Source: Sporosarcina sp. P2
GTDB taxonomy: Bacteria > Bacillota > Bacilli > Bacillales_A > Planococcaceae
Assembly: GCF_002743255.1 (NCBI RefSeq)
Contig: NZ_PDYY01000007.1
Span: 62,001 to 126,000 of the forward strand
Direction of reading: 5' to 3'
Length of the DNA: 64,000 bases
The notes under the pieces were generated by a model that was not told where the DNA came from, made no database searches, and saw nothing but the letters and a program-made list of their open reading frames with translations. A program made the translations under genes and the position numbers. Shown piece after piece: positions 52,904 to 61,259 of the stretch (the stretch's first letter is position 1; each line of letters opens with the position of its first letter).

Positions 52904-54173
52904 AATAGGTGACAGGCTCATTGAGGATTGGATCGAAACTATAGTAATCGACTGCGTCGGAAAGCAACGAGAGTTTATGCGTTAGGTTGATATCCAGCTT
53001 GTAAGCCTGGAACGTATTCAAGACGACAGGTTTATATCTAGGGTAGAAAAGAACAGTTTGGTAGTCTTTAAAAGCGACGATCTGATCTTGGATAGTGAAT
53101 TGTTTCTTTTTGTATACGTTTAAATGTTGGTCATGAAAGTGCATCTGTTTTTTGTAGATGGAGCTTTCGTATTCATGTGCTACGTCACACAGCAATAACC
53201 GGTAAGTTTCTGTACCGTCGATTGCAATGGCGAAGAGGGGTCCATCACTTGCTACATTTTCTAGTAAGAATGATCGCTGATTGGGTTCGGTGTAGAATTT
53301 CAGGTGATCTTTGATTTTTGCTTTATGGAATTCGCGCTCTCTTTCCAATAGGATCGTGTCGGTTACTTGGTCGATAGTGGTTAAGATTAAGTTCAGGCGA
53401 TGACTGTAGTCTCTCAGGACGCTGTAGAAAGCAGAGAGGATGTTATGCCAGCGTCTTTGTATGCCTTGTTCCCTGCGACGTGATTCCACAACGAATAGAA
53501 TGCCTACAGGATGCTCTGCGTCTGTTTCATTAGCTGTGGCTTCAAAGTATTGCCTGTATGTCTGGAACTTCTGTTTGAGCTGTTCATGTGATTCAGTGGC
53601 ACGGTCAATCTCTATGGTAAAAACTTTATTATTGATGATAATTTCTGCATCCGGCCGGTACCGTATCATACCTTCTTGCGTCTTATATTTCCGGGCGGCG
53701 TACAAGTTGTGCCGATGCGTAATCGTCTCGCCTAACTCATCGCTATGTGTATGCAGTTCTTTAAAGAAATCGATGAGTAACAGATGATGGGCGGTTTGCT
53801 TGAGCGGTGGTAAGTATACGTCATAGGATAAATCCGCCACGTCATATTCATCGTAGTCGGCCGGCAGCCATCCAGTCGCTGTTTGATCGGCTTCGATATT
53901 TAGCAAGTCTTTGACGTAGTCGTAGCCTGCTTGGCTCAGATAATAGAGCGAGCCTTTTGAGATGTTTTGCTGCAGGCGAAGTGATTTCACCAGCACTTGC
54001 TTTTTCAACTTAGCAAGATCGTTGTAAATGGATTTTTCTTGTGATAGCGTAATTTGCTCTGTTTGAAAAAAGATGAATGTCAGTTGTTTTGCGGTCATCC
54101 CGCGGTAGCAAAGTAACAGCTTCAAGATTCTTTCGGTTTTTGGTGCAAGTGAGTAGCCGAGTGCGTATGCCAT
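52902..54173 (-). CDS. Replication-relaxation family protein
   Basis: Matches the Replic_Relax pattern (PF13814), found on plasmids and integrative elements: N-terminal winged helix (KTERILKLLLCYRGMTAKQL), then a PD-(D/E)xK-like core with RYRPDAEIII and FTIEIDRATES. The 423-residue product starts at ATG 54173, one base after the upstream stop, with GGAGGTGGG before it. Probably acts in element replication or transfer. Same transcript as the S24-like gene. Confidence 0.85.
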   Translation of the reverse strand: MAYALGYSLAPKTERILKLLLCYRGMTAKQLTFIFFQTEQITLSQEKSIYNDLAKLKKQVLVKSLRLQQNISKGSLYYLSQAGYDYVKDLLNIEADQTATGWLPADYDEYDVADLSYDVYLPPLKQTAHHLLLIDFFKELHTHSDELGETITHRHNLYAARKYKTQEGMIRYRPDAEIIINNKVFTIEIDRATESHEQLKQKFQTYRQYFEATANETDAEHPVGILFVVESRRREQGIQRRWHNILSAFYSVLRDYSHRLNLILTTIDQVTDTILLEREREFHKAKIKDHLKFYTEPNQRSFLLENVASDGPLFAIAIDGTETYRLLLCDVAHEYESSIYKKQMHFHDQHLNVYKKKQFTIQDQIVAFKDYQTVLFYPRYKPVVLNTFQAYKLDINLTHKLSLLSDAVDYYSFDPILNEPVTY

Positions 54174-54174
54174 G

Positions 54175-54600
54175 TTATCCCACCTCCACATCAAATGATA
54201 TTTCTTGCCATGCTTTCAATACGATACCGAATAGTTGAACATTTTCTTTAGGTAGCATGTTTGCAAGATAGTCAGGATTGGTCGGCTTCGTAATATAATG
54301 GTTGTCTTCTTCTTGTATATAGCGAATGATGGCAGGCTTATTCTCGAATGTCAGGACGACAAGGTCTGTTGATGTAAATTCATCGTGGACTGCGACTAGC
54401 AACTTAGAGCCTTTCTGAATTCCAGACCGGCTCATGCCATTGTCGGAAGCTTGAAGGTATAACAAGTCTGTCGGTTTGTATTTTTCAGCTATTTGCTGAT
54501 CTATCTGGAGACGTTCCTTGCCTATCAATTGATCCGGTGTTGTGTGGTAATGGCCTACAAGTGCTGTGTAATAAGGTATGAATAGGTGATTTTTTGTCAT
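54175..54600 (-). CDS. Degenerate S24/LexA-type protein
   Basis: A 141-residue protein with a LexA/S24-like beta fold at about 35-135 and no helix-turn-helix. Where S24 peptidases have the nucleophile (GDSM), it reads DNGMS, and the lysine position reads IIRYI, so autocleavage is not expected. Its fold matches the C-terminal half of the regulator at 55.0 kb (DEGM). It may bind that regulator (inference). Upstream of, and coupled to, the replication-relaxation gene. Confidence 0.7.
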   Translation of the reverse strand: MTKNHLFIPYYTALVGHYHTTPDQLIGKERLQIDQQIAEKYKPTDLLYLQASDNGMSRSGIQKGSKLLVAVHDEFTSTDLVVLTFENKPAIIRYIQEEDNHYITKPTNPDYLANMLPKENVQLFGIVLKAWQEISFDVEVG

Positions 54601-54999
54601 GCAGTGTGTCCTCCTAAGTTATCGGGGAATGAGTAGTTTATAAAGCGAAAAAGCTTTGGCGAATCACTCGCAAAGCTTTTAGAAACGTACACACTATTAG
54701 TTTTTAGACACACCAGTAGCGAGAAGGTATTTATTCTCCAACAAGAGTCCCGCAATACGGAATTATTGTTAACTACATACACTAGCATAAAGATAAGTTC
54801 TCCCCGAAGAAAATACCTTATTACAAAATTGTTTATTACACATAGATAACTTTAAGAAGTTGTTCTCATTGATCAGGTTTCACACATAAACTTACTATTG
54901 TTTAGATTACTCAAGTTTCTTTGTTAGTTTCCATTCTAGCATAAAACAGCTCTTTAGCAAGAGGAAGTAGTCGTCAAATAAGAATAGGAGTTAAAAATA
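54601..54999. other. Gene-free stretch between the two S24-type genes
   Basis: AT-rich; holds the promoter region of the minus-strand genes and the terminator at 54646-54682. No other feature seen. Confidence 0.4.
54646..54682 (-). terminator. Intrinsic terminator on the minus strand
   Basis: AAAAGCTTTG and CAAAGCTTTT pair with CGA/TCG inside; T-run TTTTT on the minus strand. Probably ends the regulator transcript from 55959. Confidence 0.7.
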
Positions 55000-55959
55000 T
55001 CATGGGAAAAAGATTTCTTTCTGGACTGAAATGATTTTTCCTAAAATGCTGACTCGATCCTTTTGACAAACTATTGCTTGAAATAACGGGTTAACAGCAT
55101 TTATTAAGTAAGAGCCTTCTATAATTTGCACCCTTCTAGGGATTGCTGGTTGATCATCAATAGTCAGAAGAACAATATCTGTCTTGGCGAGATTTGTTTG
55201 TTTCGCTATCAAAAGTTTATCTCCAGCACTAATCCCCTCTATGTCCATTCCTTCATCTAATGCCTCTAGGTAAAACAAATCTACACTTTCAACAAACTCT
55301 TGATAACTTCCCCTCGAATCAATCTCTTCATCTCGAATAAAATCTTCAAAATTTGTATAATAATCTCGATACATCTTTCTGTAGAAAGGAATAGTCTGCC
55401 TAATTTGTTTAGAAGATATTTTTTCGAGTTCGGTTAAGCTTATTGTAAGGTTTTTAGTTATAGAATCAGTCATATCAAGAGTAAATTCAAACTTTTTTAT
55501 AGCAGATTGATACAAGGACCATTTCTCTAATATATTCATTTTTTCCTGTATTTCTGATAAGAATATATCGGGTTCTTGAATAGTGTAGTTATCGAACGTC
55601 AAATGCTTGATATCCTCCTGAGATAGCAAACTTTCAACAGGAAAAGTAAGAAAGAGTTGCTTGATAGATTTCATTAGCGCCTTTTCCAAATGATTGTATT
55701 CTGAAACAATATTTTTGAATTCTTGCGGTGATTTGGAAAAATGTGCTGACGAAATTAAATCGCTTTCATTGATGCCGAGTATATGAGCTAATGCAGTATT
55801 TAAATCATCACGAGCAGGCGGTATTTTACCGTTCTGCAATTTGCTAAGATATTCTTTCTTTGTAGAAAAACCCATATTAATTAGTTGTTCTGAAATGTCG
55901 CTAAGAGTTAACTTGCTTTTTGAAATATTTTCTTTTAAAAAGTCATGATAGAGTTTCAT
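55000..55959 (-). CDS. XRE regulator with a degenerate S24 domain
   Basis: A 319-residue repressor-like protein: N-terminal helix-turn-helix (about 15-60, LSDISEQLINMGFSTKKEYL), a helical middle, and a C-terminal S24 fold (about 225-319) reading LDEGMDIEGISAGDKLL with no Ser-Lys pair. Likely the master repressor of the island; it is divergent from the replication genes, with a perfect palindrome in the promoter region between them. Without self-cleavage, induction would need another signal. Confidence 0.8.
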   Translation of the reverse strand: MKLYHDFLKENISKSKLTLSDISEQLINMGFSTKKEYLSKLQNGKIPPARDDLNTALAHILGINESDLISSAHFSKSPQEFKNIVSEYNHLEKALMKSIKQLFLTFPVESLLSQEDIKHLTFDNYTIQEPDIFLSEIQEKMNILEKWSLYQSAIKKFEFTLDMTDSITKNLTISLTELEKISSKQIRQTIPFYRKMYRDYYTNFEDFIRDEEIDSRGSYQEFVESVDLFYLEALDEGMDIEGISAGDKLLIAKQTNLAKTDIVLLTIDDQPAIPRRVQIIEGSYLINAVNPLFQAIVCQKDRVSILGKIISVQKEIFFP

Positions 55960-55975
55960 CTTTTCTCCTTTTCAT

Positions 55976-56004
55976 TTGACAAATCCATTACAAGATTTTA
56001 TGAT
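55976..56004 (+). promoter_or_regulatory. Promoter of the replication module
   Basis: TTGACA, 17-bp spacer, TATGAT; start near 56011. Confidence 0.85.
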
Positions 56005-56015
56005 GAGAGTGTAAG

Positions 56016-56039
56016 TAGTTGTTTTTAAAAAAACAACTA
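56016..56039. promoter_or_regulatory. Candidate operator palindrome
   Basis: TAGTTGTTTTT and AAAAACAACTA, perfect 11-bp arms around AA, just downstream of the transcription start, a classic repressor position. Confidence 0.7.
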
Positions 56040-56098
56040 AAATTAGTGGTCTTTTTAAAGTCCATTTAAATTATTGTTTAGTCAAAGGAGTTGATATA

Positions 56099-56287
56099 AT
56101 GACAAAAGCAAACACCGATGTCAGAGCATACTTGAAACAATCAAGCATCTTCATTTGGGAAATAGCAAAAGAGCTAGAAATGCATGAAAGCAGTTTTTAC
56201 CGTTTGCTTCGCACAGAGATGACAGATGAACAAAAGCAGCAAATCATCGATGTTGCAACCAGAATACAGAATGAAAGGAGCGTGTAA
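56099..56287 (+). CDS. Small helix-turn-helix protein, 62 residues
   Basis: Product resembles small DNA-binding proteins common on Gram-positive islands (IWEIAKELEMHESSFYRLLR, about 17-36). ATG 56099 with AAAGGAG. First gene of the rightward replication operon; may be an excisionase-like or regulatory factor. Confidence 0.7.
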   Translation: MTKANTDVRAYLKQSSIFIWEIAKELEMHESSFYRLLRTEMTDEQKQQIIDVATRIQNERSV

Positions 56288-56289
56288 TT

Positions 56290-57120
56290 ATGGACAAGAC
56301 AATTCGCTCGGCTTTGCAGCTGTACGATTATGGTCTCACGCCAATGCCACTGTCAGGAAAGAGACCAATTGTAAAACAATGGTCTACTCGTTTTCTGCGC
56401 TCTCCACTGTCAAAAGAGGAAATTGTTCATGGTCTACCTGATAGAGCTGGAAAGGTCACAAGCTATGCAGGTATGAATCTTGGCATCGTTACAGGCAGTG
56501 TATCGAATGTCATTGTTTTAGATATTGATGACATGTCGTCGCTTACAAAGTTAAAGCAGATCGGTGAAATACCGACTACTTGGTCAGTTCAGTCTAACCG
56601 AGGGATACATCTGTACTTCAATTATGACGAACGAATCCCATCCATGAAATTATGGAACACGATTGATGTTTTATCGGACGGCAAGCAAGTAGTAGTACCG
56701 CCATCGCGTCATCCAAGTGGAAAAATCTATGGCTGGATCACTTCACCACGAATGACAGCGAAAGCGGATTTACCAACATGGTTAGTAGAATTACTTTTCG
56801 CTACAAAAAATAATTCTACATCTAAAGTATATCCAAAAAACAAGCAAATGAACAGAGCAATCGATTGGGAACAAATTGATTGGATTAGTTTTTACTCGAC
56901 ATTCGTAAAGAATATACGAGGAAATGGAGAGTGGCGCAGCTGTACGTGTCCTTTTCATGATGACAGTAAAAATTCGTTTGGGTTCAATATCAAAAATGGC
57001 AGTTTCTCTTGTTTTGCAGGTTGCGGTAAGGGAAGTGGGCTACAAGCAGTACAAACACTGAACGGTATCTCGCGTCATCAAGCAATCAGACTGCTGAAAG
57101 GCGAAAATGTTTATGTCTGA
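56290..57120 (+). CDS. Bifunctional primase-polymerase
   Basis: Prim-pol protein of 276 residues: archaeo-eukaryotic primase-type domain with the metal pair Asp78 and Asp80 (VLDIDD) and the SRH motif at about 139-141, then a CHC2-like zinc module (CPFHDD, CFAGCGKG, about 220-248). Primes replication of plasmids and islands. Two nt after the small HTH gene; overlaps the helicase start. Confidence 0.88.
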   Translation: MDKTIRSALQLYDYGLTPMPLSGKRPIVKQWSTRFLRSPLSKEEIVHGLPDRAGKVTSYAGMNLGIVTGSVSNVIVLDIDDMSSLTKLKQIGEIPTTWSVQSNRGIHLYFNYDERIPSMKLWNTIDVLSDGKQVVVPPSRHPSGKIYGWITSPRMTAKADLPTWLVELLFATKNNSTSKVYPKNKQMNRAIDWEQIDWISFYSTFVKNIRGNGEWRSCTCPFHDDSKNSFGFNIKNGSFSCFAGCGKGSGLQAVQTLNGISRHQAIRLLKGENVYV

Positions 57121-58633
57121 TTACGAAGAGAAGCAAGAGAAGATGCAATTAGGGGGAGTGAAGCATCTTGATACGCTTCCGATAAAAGAGCAAATCAAAG
57201 TGCGCGTCGAACAAAAGGAAATTAACCAAGGACAAGCCTTGATTGAACTTGTCTATACTGCAGAAGAATTATTCGTGACTGAATCTTCAGAGGTTTACGC
57301 CACCATCAGAGTTAGAAGCTTGCTGGAACACGTATCGCTTGAAAGTGGAAAATTCCGCAAGTGGCTTCTAAAAGAGTACTATGAACTCTTTGATAAAGCG
57401 CCTTCTTCAAGCGCTTTAAAAGATTCGATTGAAACGGTAATTGCAAGAGAAGAACTCTCGTCGGAGAATATAAAAAACATCGCTATACGGACAGCAGAGA
57501 AAAATGAAGAGATTTATATCGATCTAGCAAATAAGGCAGGACAAGCCGTTATAATTTCTAAAGAGGGATGGAAAGTAATTGAAAATAATGAAGTGCCGAT
57601 TAATTTTGTCCGGCCAAATAAGCTGTCGGAGATGCCGAAGCCTAAGAAAAACGGAAATATAAATAAGTTGAGAGAGTTCTTGAATATCCAAGGCGAGCAG
57701 GAGTGGATTTTACTCGTATCGTTTATATTAACAGTTCTGCGAGGAAGAGGACCGTTTCCAATTTTGATATACCAGGGCCTCTCTGGTTCAGGAAAGTCTA
57801 CTCATTCGAGGATTATTAAAAAGCTAGTAGATCCTTCCTCACTGGAAATAGCAACGTTACCTAATAGTGAAGAGGATCTATTGATAGCGGCCAAGGAATC
57901 TAACCTACTAGTTTTTGACAATTTAAGCGCGATTAAAAATGAAGCGTCTGATAATCTTTGCCGCTTGACTACCGGAGCAGGTATATCTACTCGGACATTA
58001 TTTTCAAATGGAGGAGAGTTTATACACTCAGCAATGCGGCCGGTGATTGTAAACGGCATAGATTATGTGGCCCACAGATCGGATTTAGCAAGCCGGGCAA
58101 TTATTATTAATCTGCCCAGCTTATCTGGAAGAAGACTTGATGAACGTACATTTTGGAAAAGGTTTGACGAGGTGAAAGCTGATATTCTAGGAGCATTTTT
58201 CGATGTACTAAGCAGAGCGATTCATGATCTGCCTAGTGTCGACCTACCGTACTATCCCAGATTGGCAGACTTCGCGCTGCTATCTTCCGCAGCTGAGAAG
58301 CACTTTGGTTTTGAAAAAGGAGCATTTTTAGCGGCACTCGAAGAAAATCAGTCATCGGCAGCTATTGATGCACTAGAAGAGAGTTTGCTGGGCATTGCGA
58401 TTAAAAACTGCTTGAAAACAACGGATATGATTGAGGGTACCGCATATGAAGTCTTGTCTATTTTAAAGACATTCGTGTCTCAAGAAGACATGCGCTATCA
58501 GCATTGGGTTCCGTCAAATCAATTAAAAAACTCCCTTGAGCGCTTGCAGCCTACATTAGTGAAGAATGGAATGCAGTATGAGTATATACGAAAAAAGGAT
58601 GGTCGCATACACAAGATTTCAAAAGTAGAATGA
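57113..58633 (+). CDS. Island replication helicase (P-loop ATPase)
   Basis: A 506-residue ATPase with Walker A GLSGSGKST (222-230) and Walker B LLVFDNL about 50 residues later, then an arginine-rich SDLASRAIII region; the arrangement is that of primase-associated helicases (D5/SF3 or AAA type). ATG at 57113 overlaps the prim-pol gene by 8 nt; ATG 57107 is also in frame. The pair makes a self-contained replication module. Confidence 0.8.
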   Translation: MSDYEEKQEKMQLGGVKHLDTLPIKEQIKVRVEQKEINQGQALIELVYTAEELFVTESSEVYATIRVRSLLEHVSLESGKFRKWLLKEYYELFDKAPSSSALKDSIETVIAREELSSENIKNIAIRTAEKNEEIYIDLANKAGQAVIISKEGWKVIENNEVPINFVRPNKLSEMPKPKKNGNINKLREFLNIQGEQEWILLVSFILTVLRGRGPFPILIYQGLSGSGKSTHSRIIKKLVDPSSLEIATLPNSEEDLLIAAKESNLLVFDNLSAIKNEASDNLCRLTTGAGISTRTLFSNGGEFIHSAMRPVIVNGIDYVAHRSDLASRAIIINLPSLSGRRLDERTFWKRFDEVKADILGAFFDVLSRAIHDLPSVDLPYYPRLADFALLSSAAEKHFGFEKGAFLAALEENQSSAAIDALEESLLGIAIKNCLKTTDMIEGTAYEVLSILKTFVSQEDMRYQHWVPSNQLKNSLERLQPTLVKNGMQYEYIRKKDGRIHKISKVE

Positions 58634-58694
58634 TTTTTTATTAACCATACTTGCTTTATTATTGCTTGTATTGGTAAGAAAGGAGAGGTGTTTG

Positions 58695-59558
58695 GTGACA
58701 TTTGGTGACGCAATGGCTTCTTTTTTAAAATTCATACAATTAAAGGGATTCAGCGGAGAAACGATGCGAGCTTATCGGCGTGATTTACTTCAGTTCAATA
58801 ACTTTTTGAGTGAGAAATATAACGCTGCCATCTATATAGATGAAATCACTATAGACGATATCGAACAGTATCTTCATTATTTGGCTGTAGAAAAAACGCT
58901 GAAGCCACGTAGCAGGAATCGTTATTTATCAACGGTTTCTTCAATGCTTACCTATGCAATGAAAAAAGAGTGGATAGATAAGAACCCGGCAGTCTTCATG
59001 GATACTGCCAGAGTAACCGATCGGAAGAAAGTTTCTCTGACAGAAGAAGAAATCTTTCAATTAGTAGACTCTGTTGAGAAACCGCTGTTAAGAATGGCGA
59101 TTCTGTTCATGGCGAAGTCTGGCTTACGTGTTAACGAAGTCGTCATGTTGAAGCTATCAGGAGTAGATTTTGAAACAAATATCATTTATGTAGTCGAGGG
59201 GAAAGGCGGAAAGTACAGAGAAGTGCCAATTGCTGAATCTTTACGTACGGAATTGATTAAGTACGTGGAGCAGATAAGAGAAGCAGATTCGGAATACTTT
59301 TTTGCAACTAAGAAGACAGGTCGGCTTTCTGCTCAATATATTAACCGCGAATTGAAAATTGCTAGTGAAGTTCTAGGTTGGGACAAGATTATTACAAATC
59401 ATACTATGCGTCGTAGTTTTGCTACGAATTTGCTGAAGAAAGGCGTTAATATCGTAACGATTCAGCATTTGCTTGGGCATGCAAGTTTACGTACGACGAG
59501 TATTTATTTGAACATAGTCGATCTGGATTTACGGAATGCTGTTGATTTATTAGATTAA
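58695..59558 (+). CDS. Tyrosine recombinase 1
   Basis: Full-length (287 residues) integrase: core-binding domain (1-100), catalytic domain with Arg145, Lys173, His236-x2-Arg239 (HTMRR), His262 (LLGHAS) and Tyr271. GTG 58695 follows GGAGAGG by 8 nt. Probably catalyses excision or integration with recombinase 2. Followed after 14 nt by the tandem-repeat gene. Confidence 0.92.
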   Translation: MTFGDAMASFLKFIQLKGFSGETMRAYRRDLLQFNNFLSEKYNAAIYIDEITIDDIEQYLHYLAVEKTLKPRSRNRYLSTVSSMLTYAMKKEWIDKNPAVFMDTARVTDRKKVSLTEEEIFQLVDSVEKPLLRMAILFMAKSGLRVNEVVMLKLSGVDFETNIIYVVEGKGGKYREVPIAESLRTELIKYVEQIREADSEYFFATKKTGRLSAQYINRELKIASEVLGWDKIITNHTMRRSFATNLLKKGVNIVTIQHLLGHASLRTTSIYLNIVDLDLRNAVDLLD

Positions 59559-59572
59559 GAGGAGGAGAAAAT

Positions 59573-60220
59573 ATGGTTTCTGAATTACAAAATGAGGATC
59601 GTGTTGAGCTTATCATTGAATCATTGCAGGAAGGCAAGACGCGCGATGAATTAGCGGTACAATTTGGTCACAGGGACTATCGAAGCCTTGACATCTATAT
59701 GCGTAGACGTGGCTTCACATGGGATTCTGAAATGCAATGCTATATCAAGCGCGAGACGAAAACCGATTCGTATACCACGCAAGAAAATCACGGCGGGAAA
59801 GTGGCGCAGATTATCGGTTTATTCGCAAAAGGTTTGGATGCAAAGGCAGTCGCTGAGCAATTGTTTTTCCAGAGTCACCGTGCGCTTGCAGAATACATGA
59901 AGAATAAAGGATACCAGTGGGTTGCAGCGGAAAACAATTATGAAAGAGGGTATGGTGTTTCAATAGAAGACGGGAAAGTAGAAAATGCGAAATTGGATAT
60001 GGCAAGTTCTCTTGGTACAGTAGAACAGATTCCGCGTTATTTAATTCCTGGCATCCAGCAAGGGAAGAATATTCACATCAGTCACCTTTTAAATCAAATG
60101 GTAATTGAGTTCGCACGAGAGAAGAATATTAGACAGCGTGAGATATTTGAAACGGCTGTTATTGACTTTTTTCAAAGATATGGATATGCGCATGAAGTAA
60201 AAGCTTTATTCAGGAAATGA
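59573..60220 (+). CDS. Tandem-repeat DNA-binding-like protein between two recombinases
   Basis: A 215-residue protein with two copies of a roughly 48-residue unit (10-57 and 76-123), pattern II-x5-G-x3-(E/A)LA-x2-(F/L)-x5-R-x-L-x2-YM-x3-G-(F/Y)-x-W, which looks like a helix-turn-helix type fold, and a C-terminal region (164-205) resembling ribbon-helix-helix. I know no named family. Position between two recombinases suggests an accessory factor that directs synapsis or directionality (inference). AGAGGAGGAG upstream of ATG. Confidence 0.75.
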   Translation: MVSELQNEDRVELIIESLQEGKTRDELAVQFGHRDYRSLDIYMRRRGFTWDSEMQCYIKRETKTDSYTTQENHGGKVAQIIGLFAKGLDAKAVAEQLFFQSHRALAEYMKNKGYQWVAAENNYERGYGVSIEDGKVENAKLDMASSLGTVEQIPRYLIPGIQQGKNIHISHLLNQMVIEFAREKNIRQREIFETAVIDFFQRYGYAHEVKALFRK

Positions 60221-60249
60221 GAAAGTCTTTGTAGTGCGTAGAATAGCCC

Positions 60250-60331
60250 TTCTCGGAACAAAGCGGTTTTAATTGCTTGGCTTTTGTTCCGAGAACGGGA
60301 AATAGGCTTATCCGAGCAGTTCCGAGAACAG
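60250..60331. repeat. Three copies of TTCCGAGAAC upstream of recombinase 2
   Basis: TTCTCGGAACAAA (60250) and TTTTGTTCCGAGAA (60282-60295) form a long inverted repeat; a third copy AGTTCCGAGAACAG follows at 60319-60331. GTTC-CGA-GAAC is itself a palindrome. Confidence 0.75.
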
Positions 60332-60351
60332 TTTGTAAAGGATGTGACGAA

Positions 60352-61242
60352 ATGAATATTGTAAATTCGTTTGCTTTATTTTTAAGTGAGGAAGCAAAAG
60401 ATCAGAAGACGGTAAATTCTTATCGGCAGATTATACAAGATTTCTGCGGCTGGATTGGCAGTGAACACGAAGTACTGAATGCCAAGCCAATCACGATCAA
60501 AGAATACATCACGTATTTACGACATGAAAAAGGTTTGAGTGCGGTTACGGTCAATAAGTATATTGCTGCGCTCAAATCTTTTTATAGTTATATAGAAGAA
60601 ACCAGTACGCTCATGATGAATCCGACAACGCGTCTAAAAGGTATCCCTGTTTCTGATGTTTTTCTGGACAAAACGAAATGGCTGTCTGTTGCTGAGCAAG
60701 AACGCTTCATGATGTACGCGGAATTGGAGCAGAACGAATGGCTGCGTACTAGAAACTTGGCAATCATCGATTTAATGCTTTATACGGGTCTTCGTGTTCA
60801 GGAAGTAGCTGACTTAACGGTCTCTGACGTAAGCGCTGAAGGGAAGCATATAAGCATCATTGTGCGCGACGGGAAACGCGGGAAATATGCAGTTGTGAAA
60901 CTGATCCATAAGTATTCACGCAATCTGAAGAAGTGGCTGCAACTTCGAAAGCAGGTGTCGAAGACGATTCATCTAGATTCGAAAAGCTTGTTCGTATCTG
61001 AACGTTCAGGGCAGTTGAATGTGCGCAGCATCCATAAGTTCGTGAAAAAATACAGTGGATTAGCAGGGCTGCCAGCTGTCTCTCCGCACTGCTTCCGCCA
61101 CAGCTTTTGCAAAAACCTTGCTCGGCAAGGAACGCCGATTGAAATGATTCGCAGGCTAGCGAGACACGAGAAGATTGAGACAACCGCCATTTATATTGAG
61201 CCGGGCAGTGAAGAATTGATTGATGCGCTGAATAAAATGTGA
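60352..61242 (+). CDS. Tyrosine recombinase 2
   Basis: Full-length (296 residues) integrase with Arg148, Lys175, His246-x2-Arg249, His272 and Tyr281. Only distantly related to recombinase 1, so not a recent duplicate. ATG 60352 has AAAGGATGTGA upstream; the frame is open to 60277 through the inverted repeat but with no site. A two-recombinase element could use them for opposite strands or for the two ends. Confidence 0.92.
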   Translation: MNIVNSFALFLSEEAKDQKTVNSYRQIIQDFCGWIGSEHEVLNAKPITIKEYITYLRHEKGLSAVTVNKYIAALKSFYSYIEETSTLMMNPTTRLKGIPVSDVFLDKTKWLSVAEQERFMMYAELEQNEWLRTRNLAIIDLMLYTGLRVQEVADLTVSDVSAEGKHISIIVRDGKRGKYAVVKLIHKYSRNLKKWLQLRKQVSKTIHLDSKSLFVSERSGQLNVRSIHKFVKKYSGLAGLPAVSPHCFRHSFCKNLARQGTPIEMIRRLARHEKIETTAIYIEPGSEELIDALNKM

Positions 61243-61259
61243 AGGGAAAGTGAGAAGCT

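Noticed and set aside
60282-60331. LexA (SOS) boxes
   Set aside because: GTTCCGAGAAC lacks the CGAAC-N4-GTTCG pattern of Bacillus LexA; half-site order is reversed.
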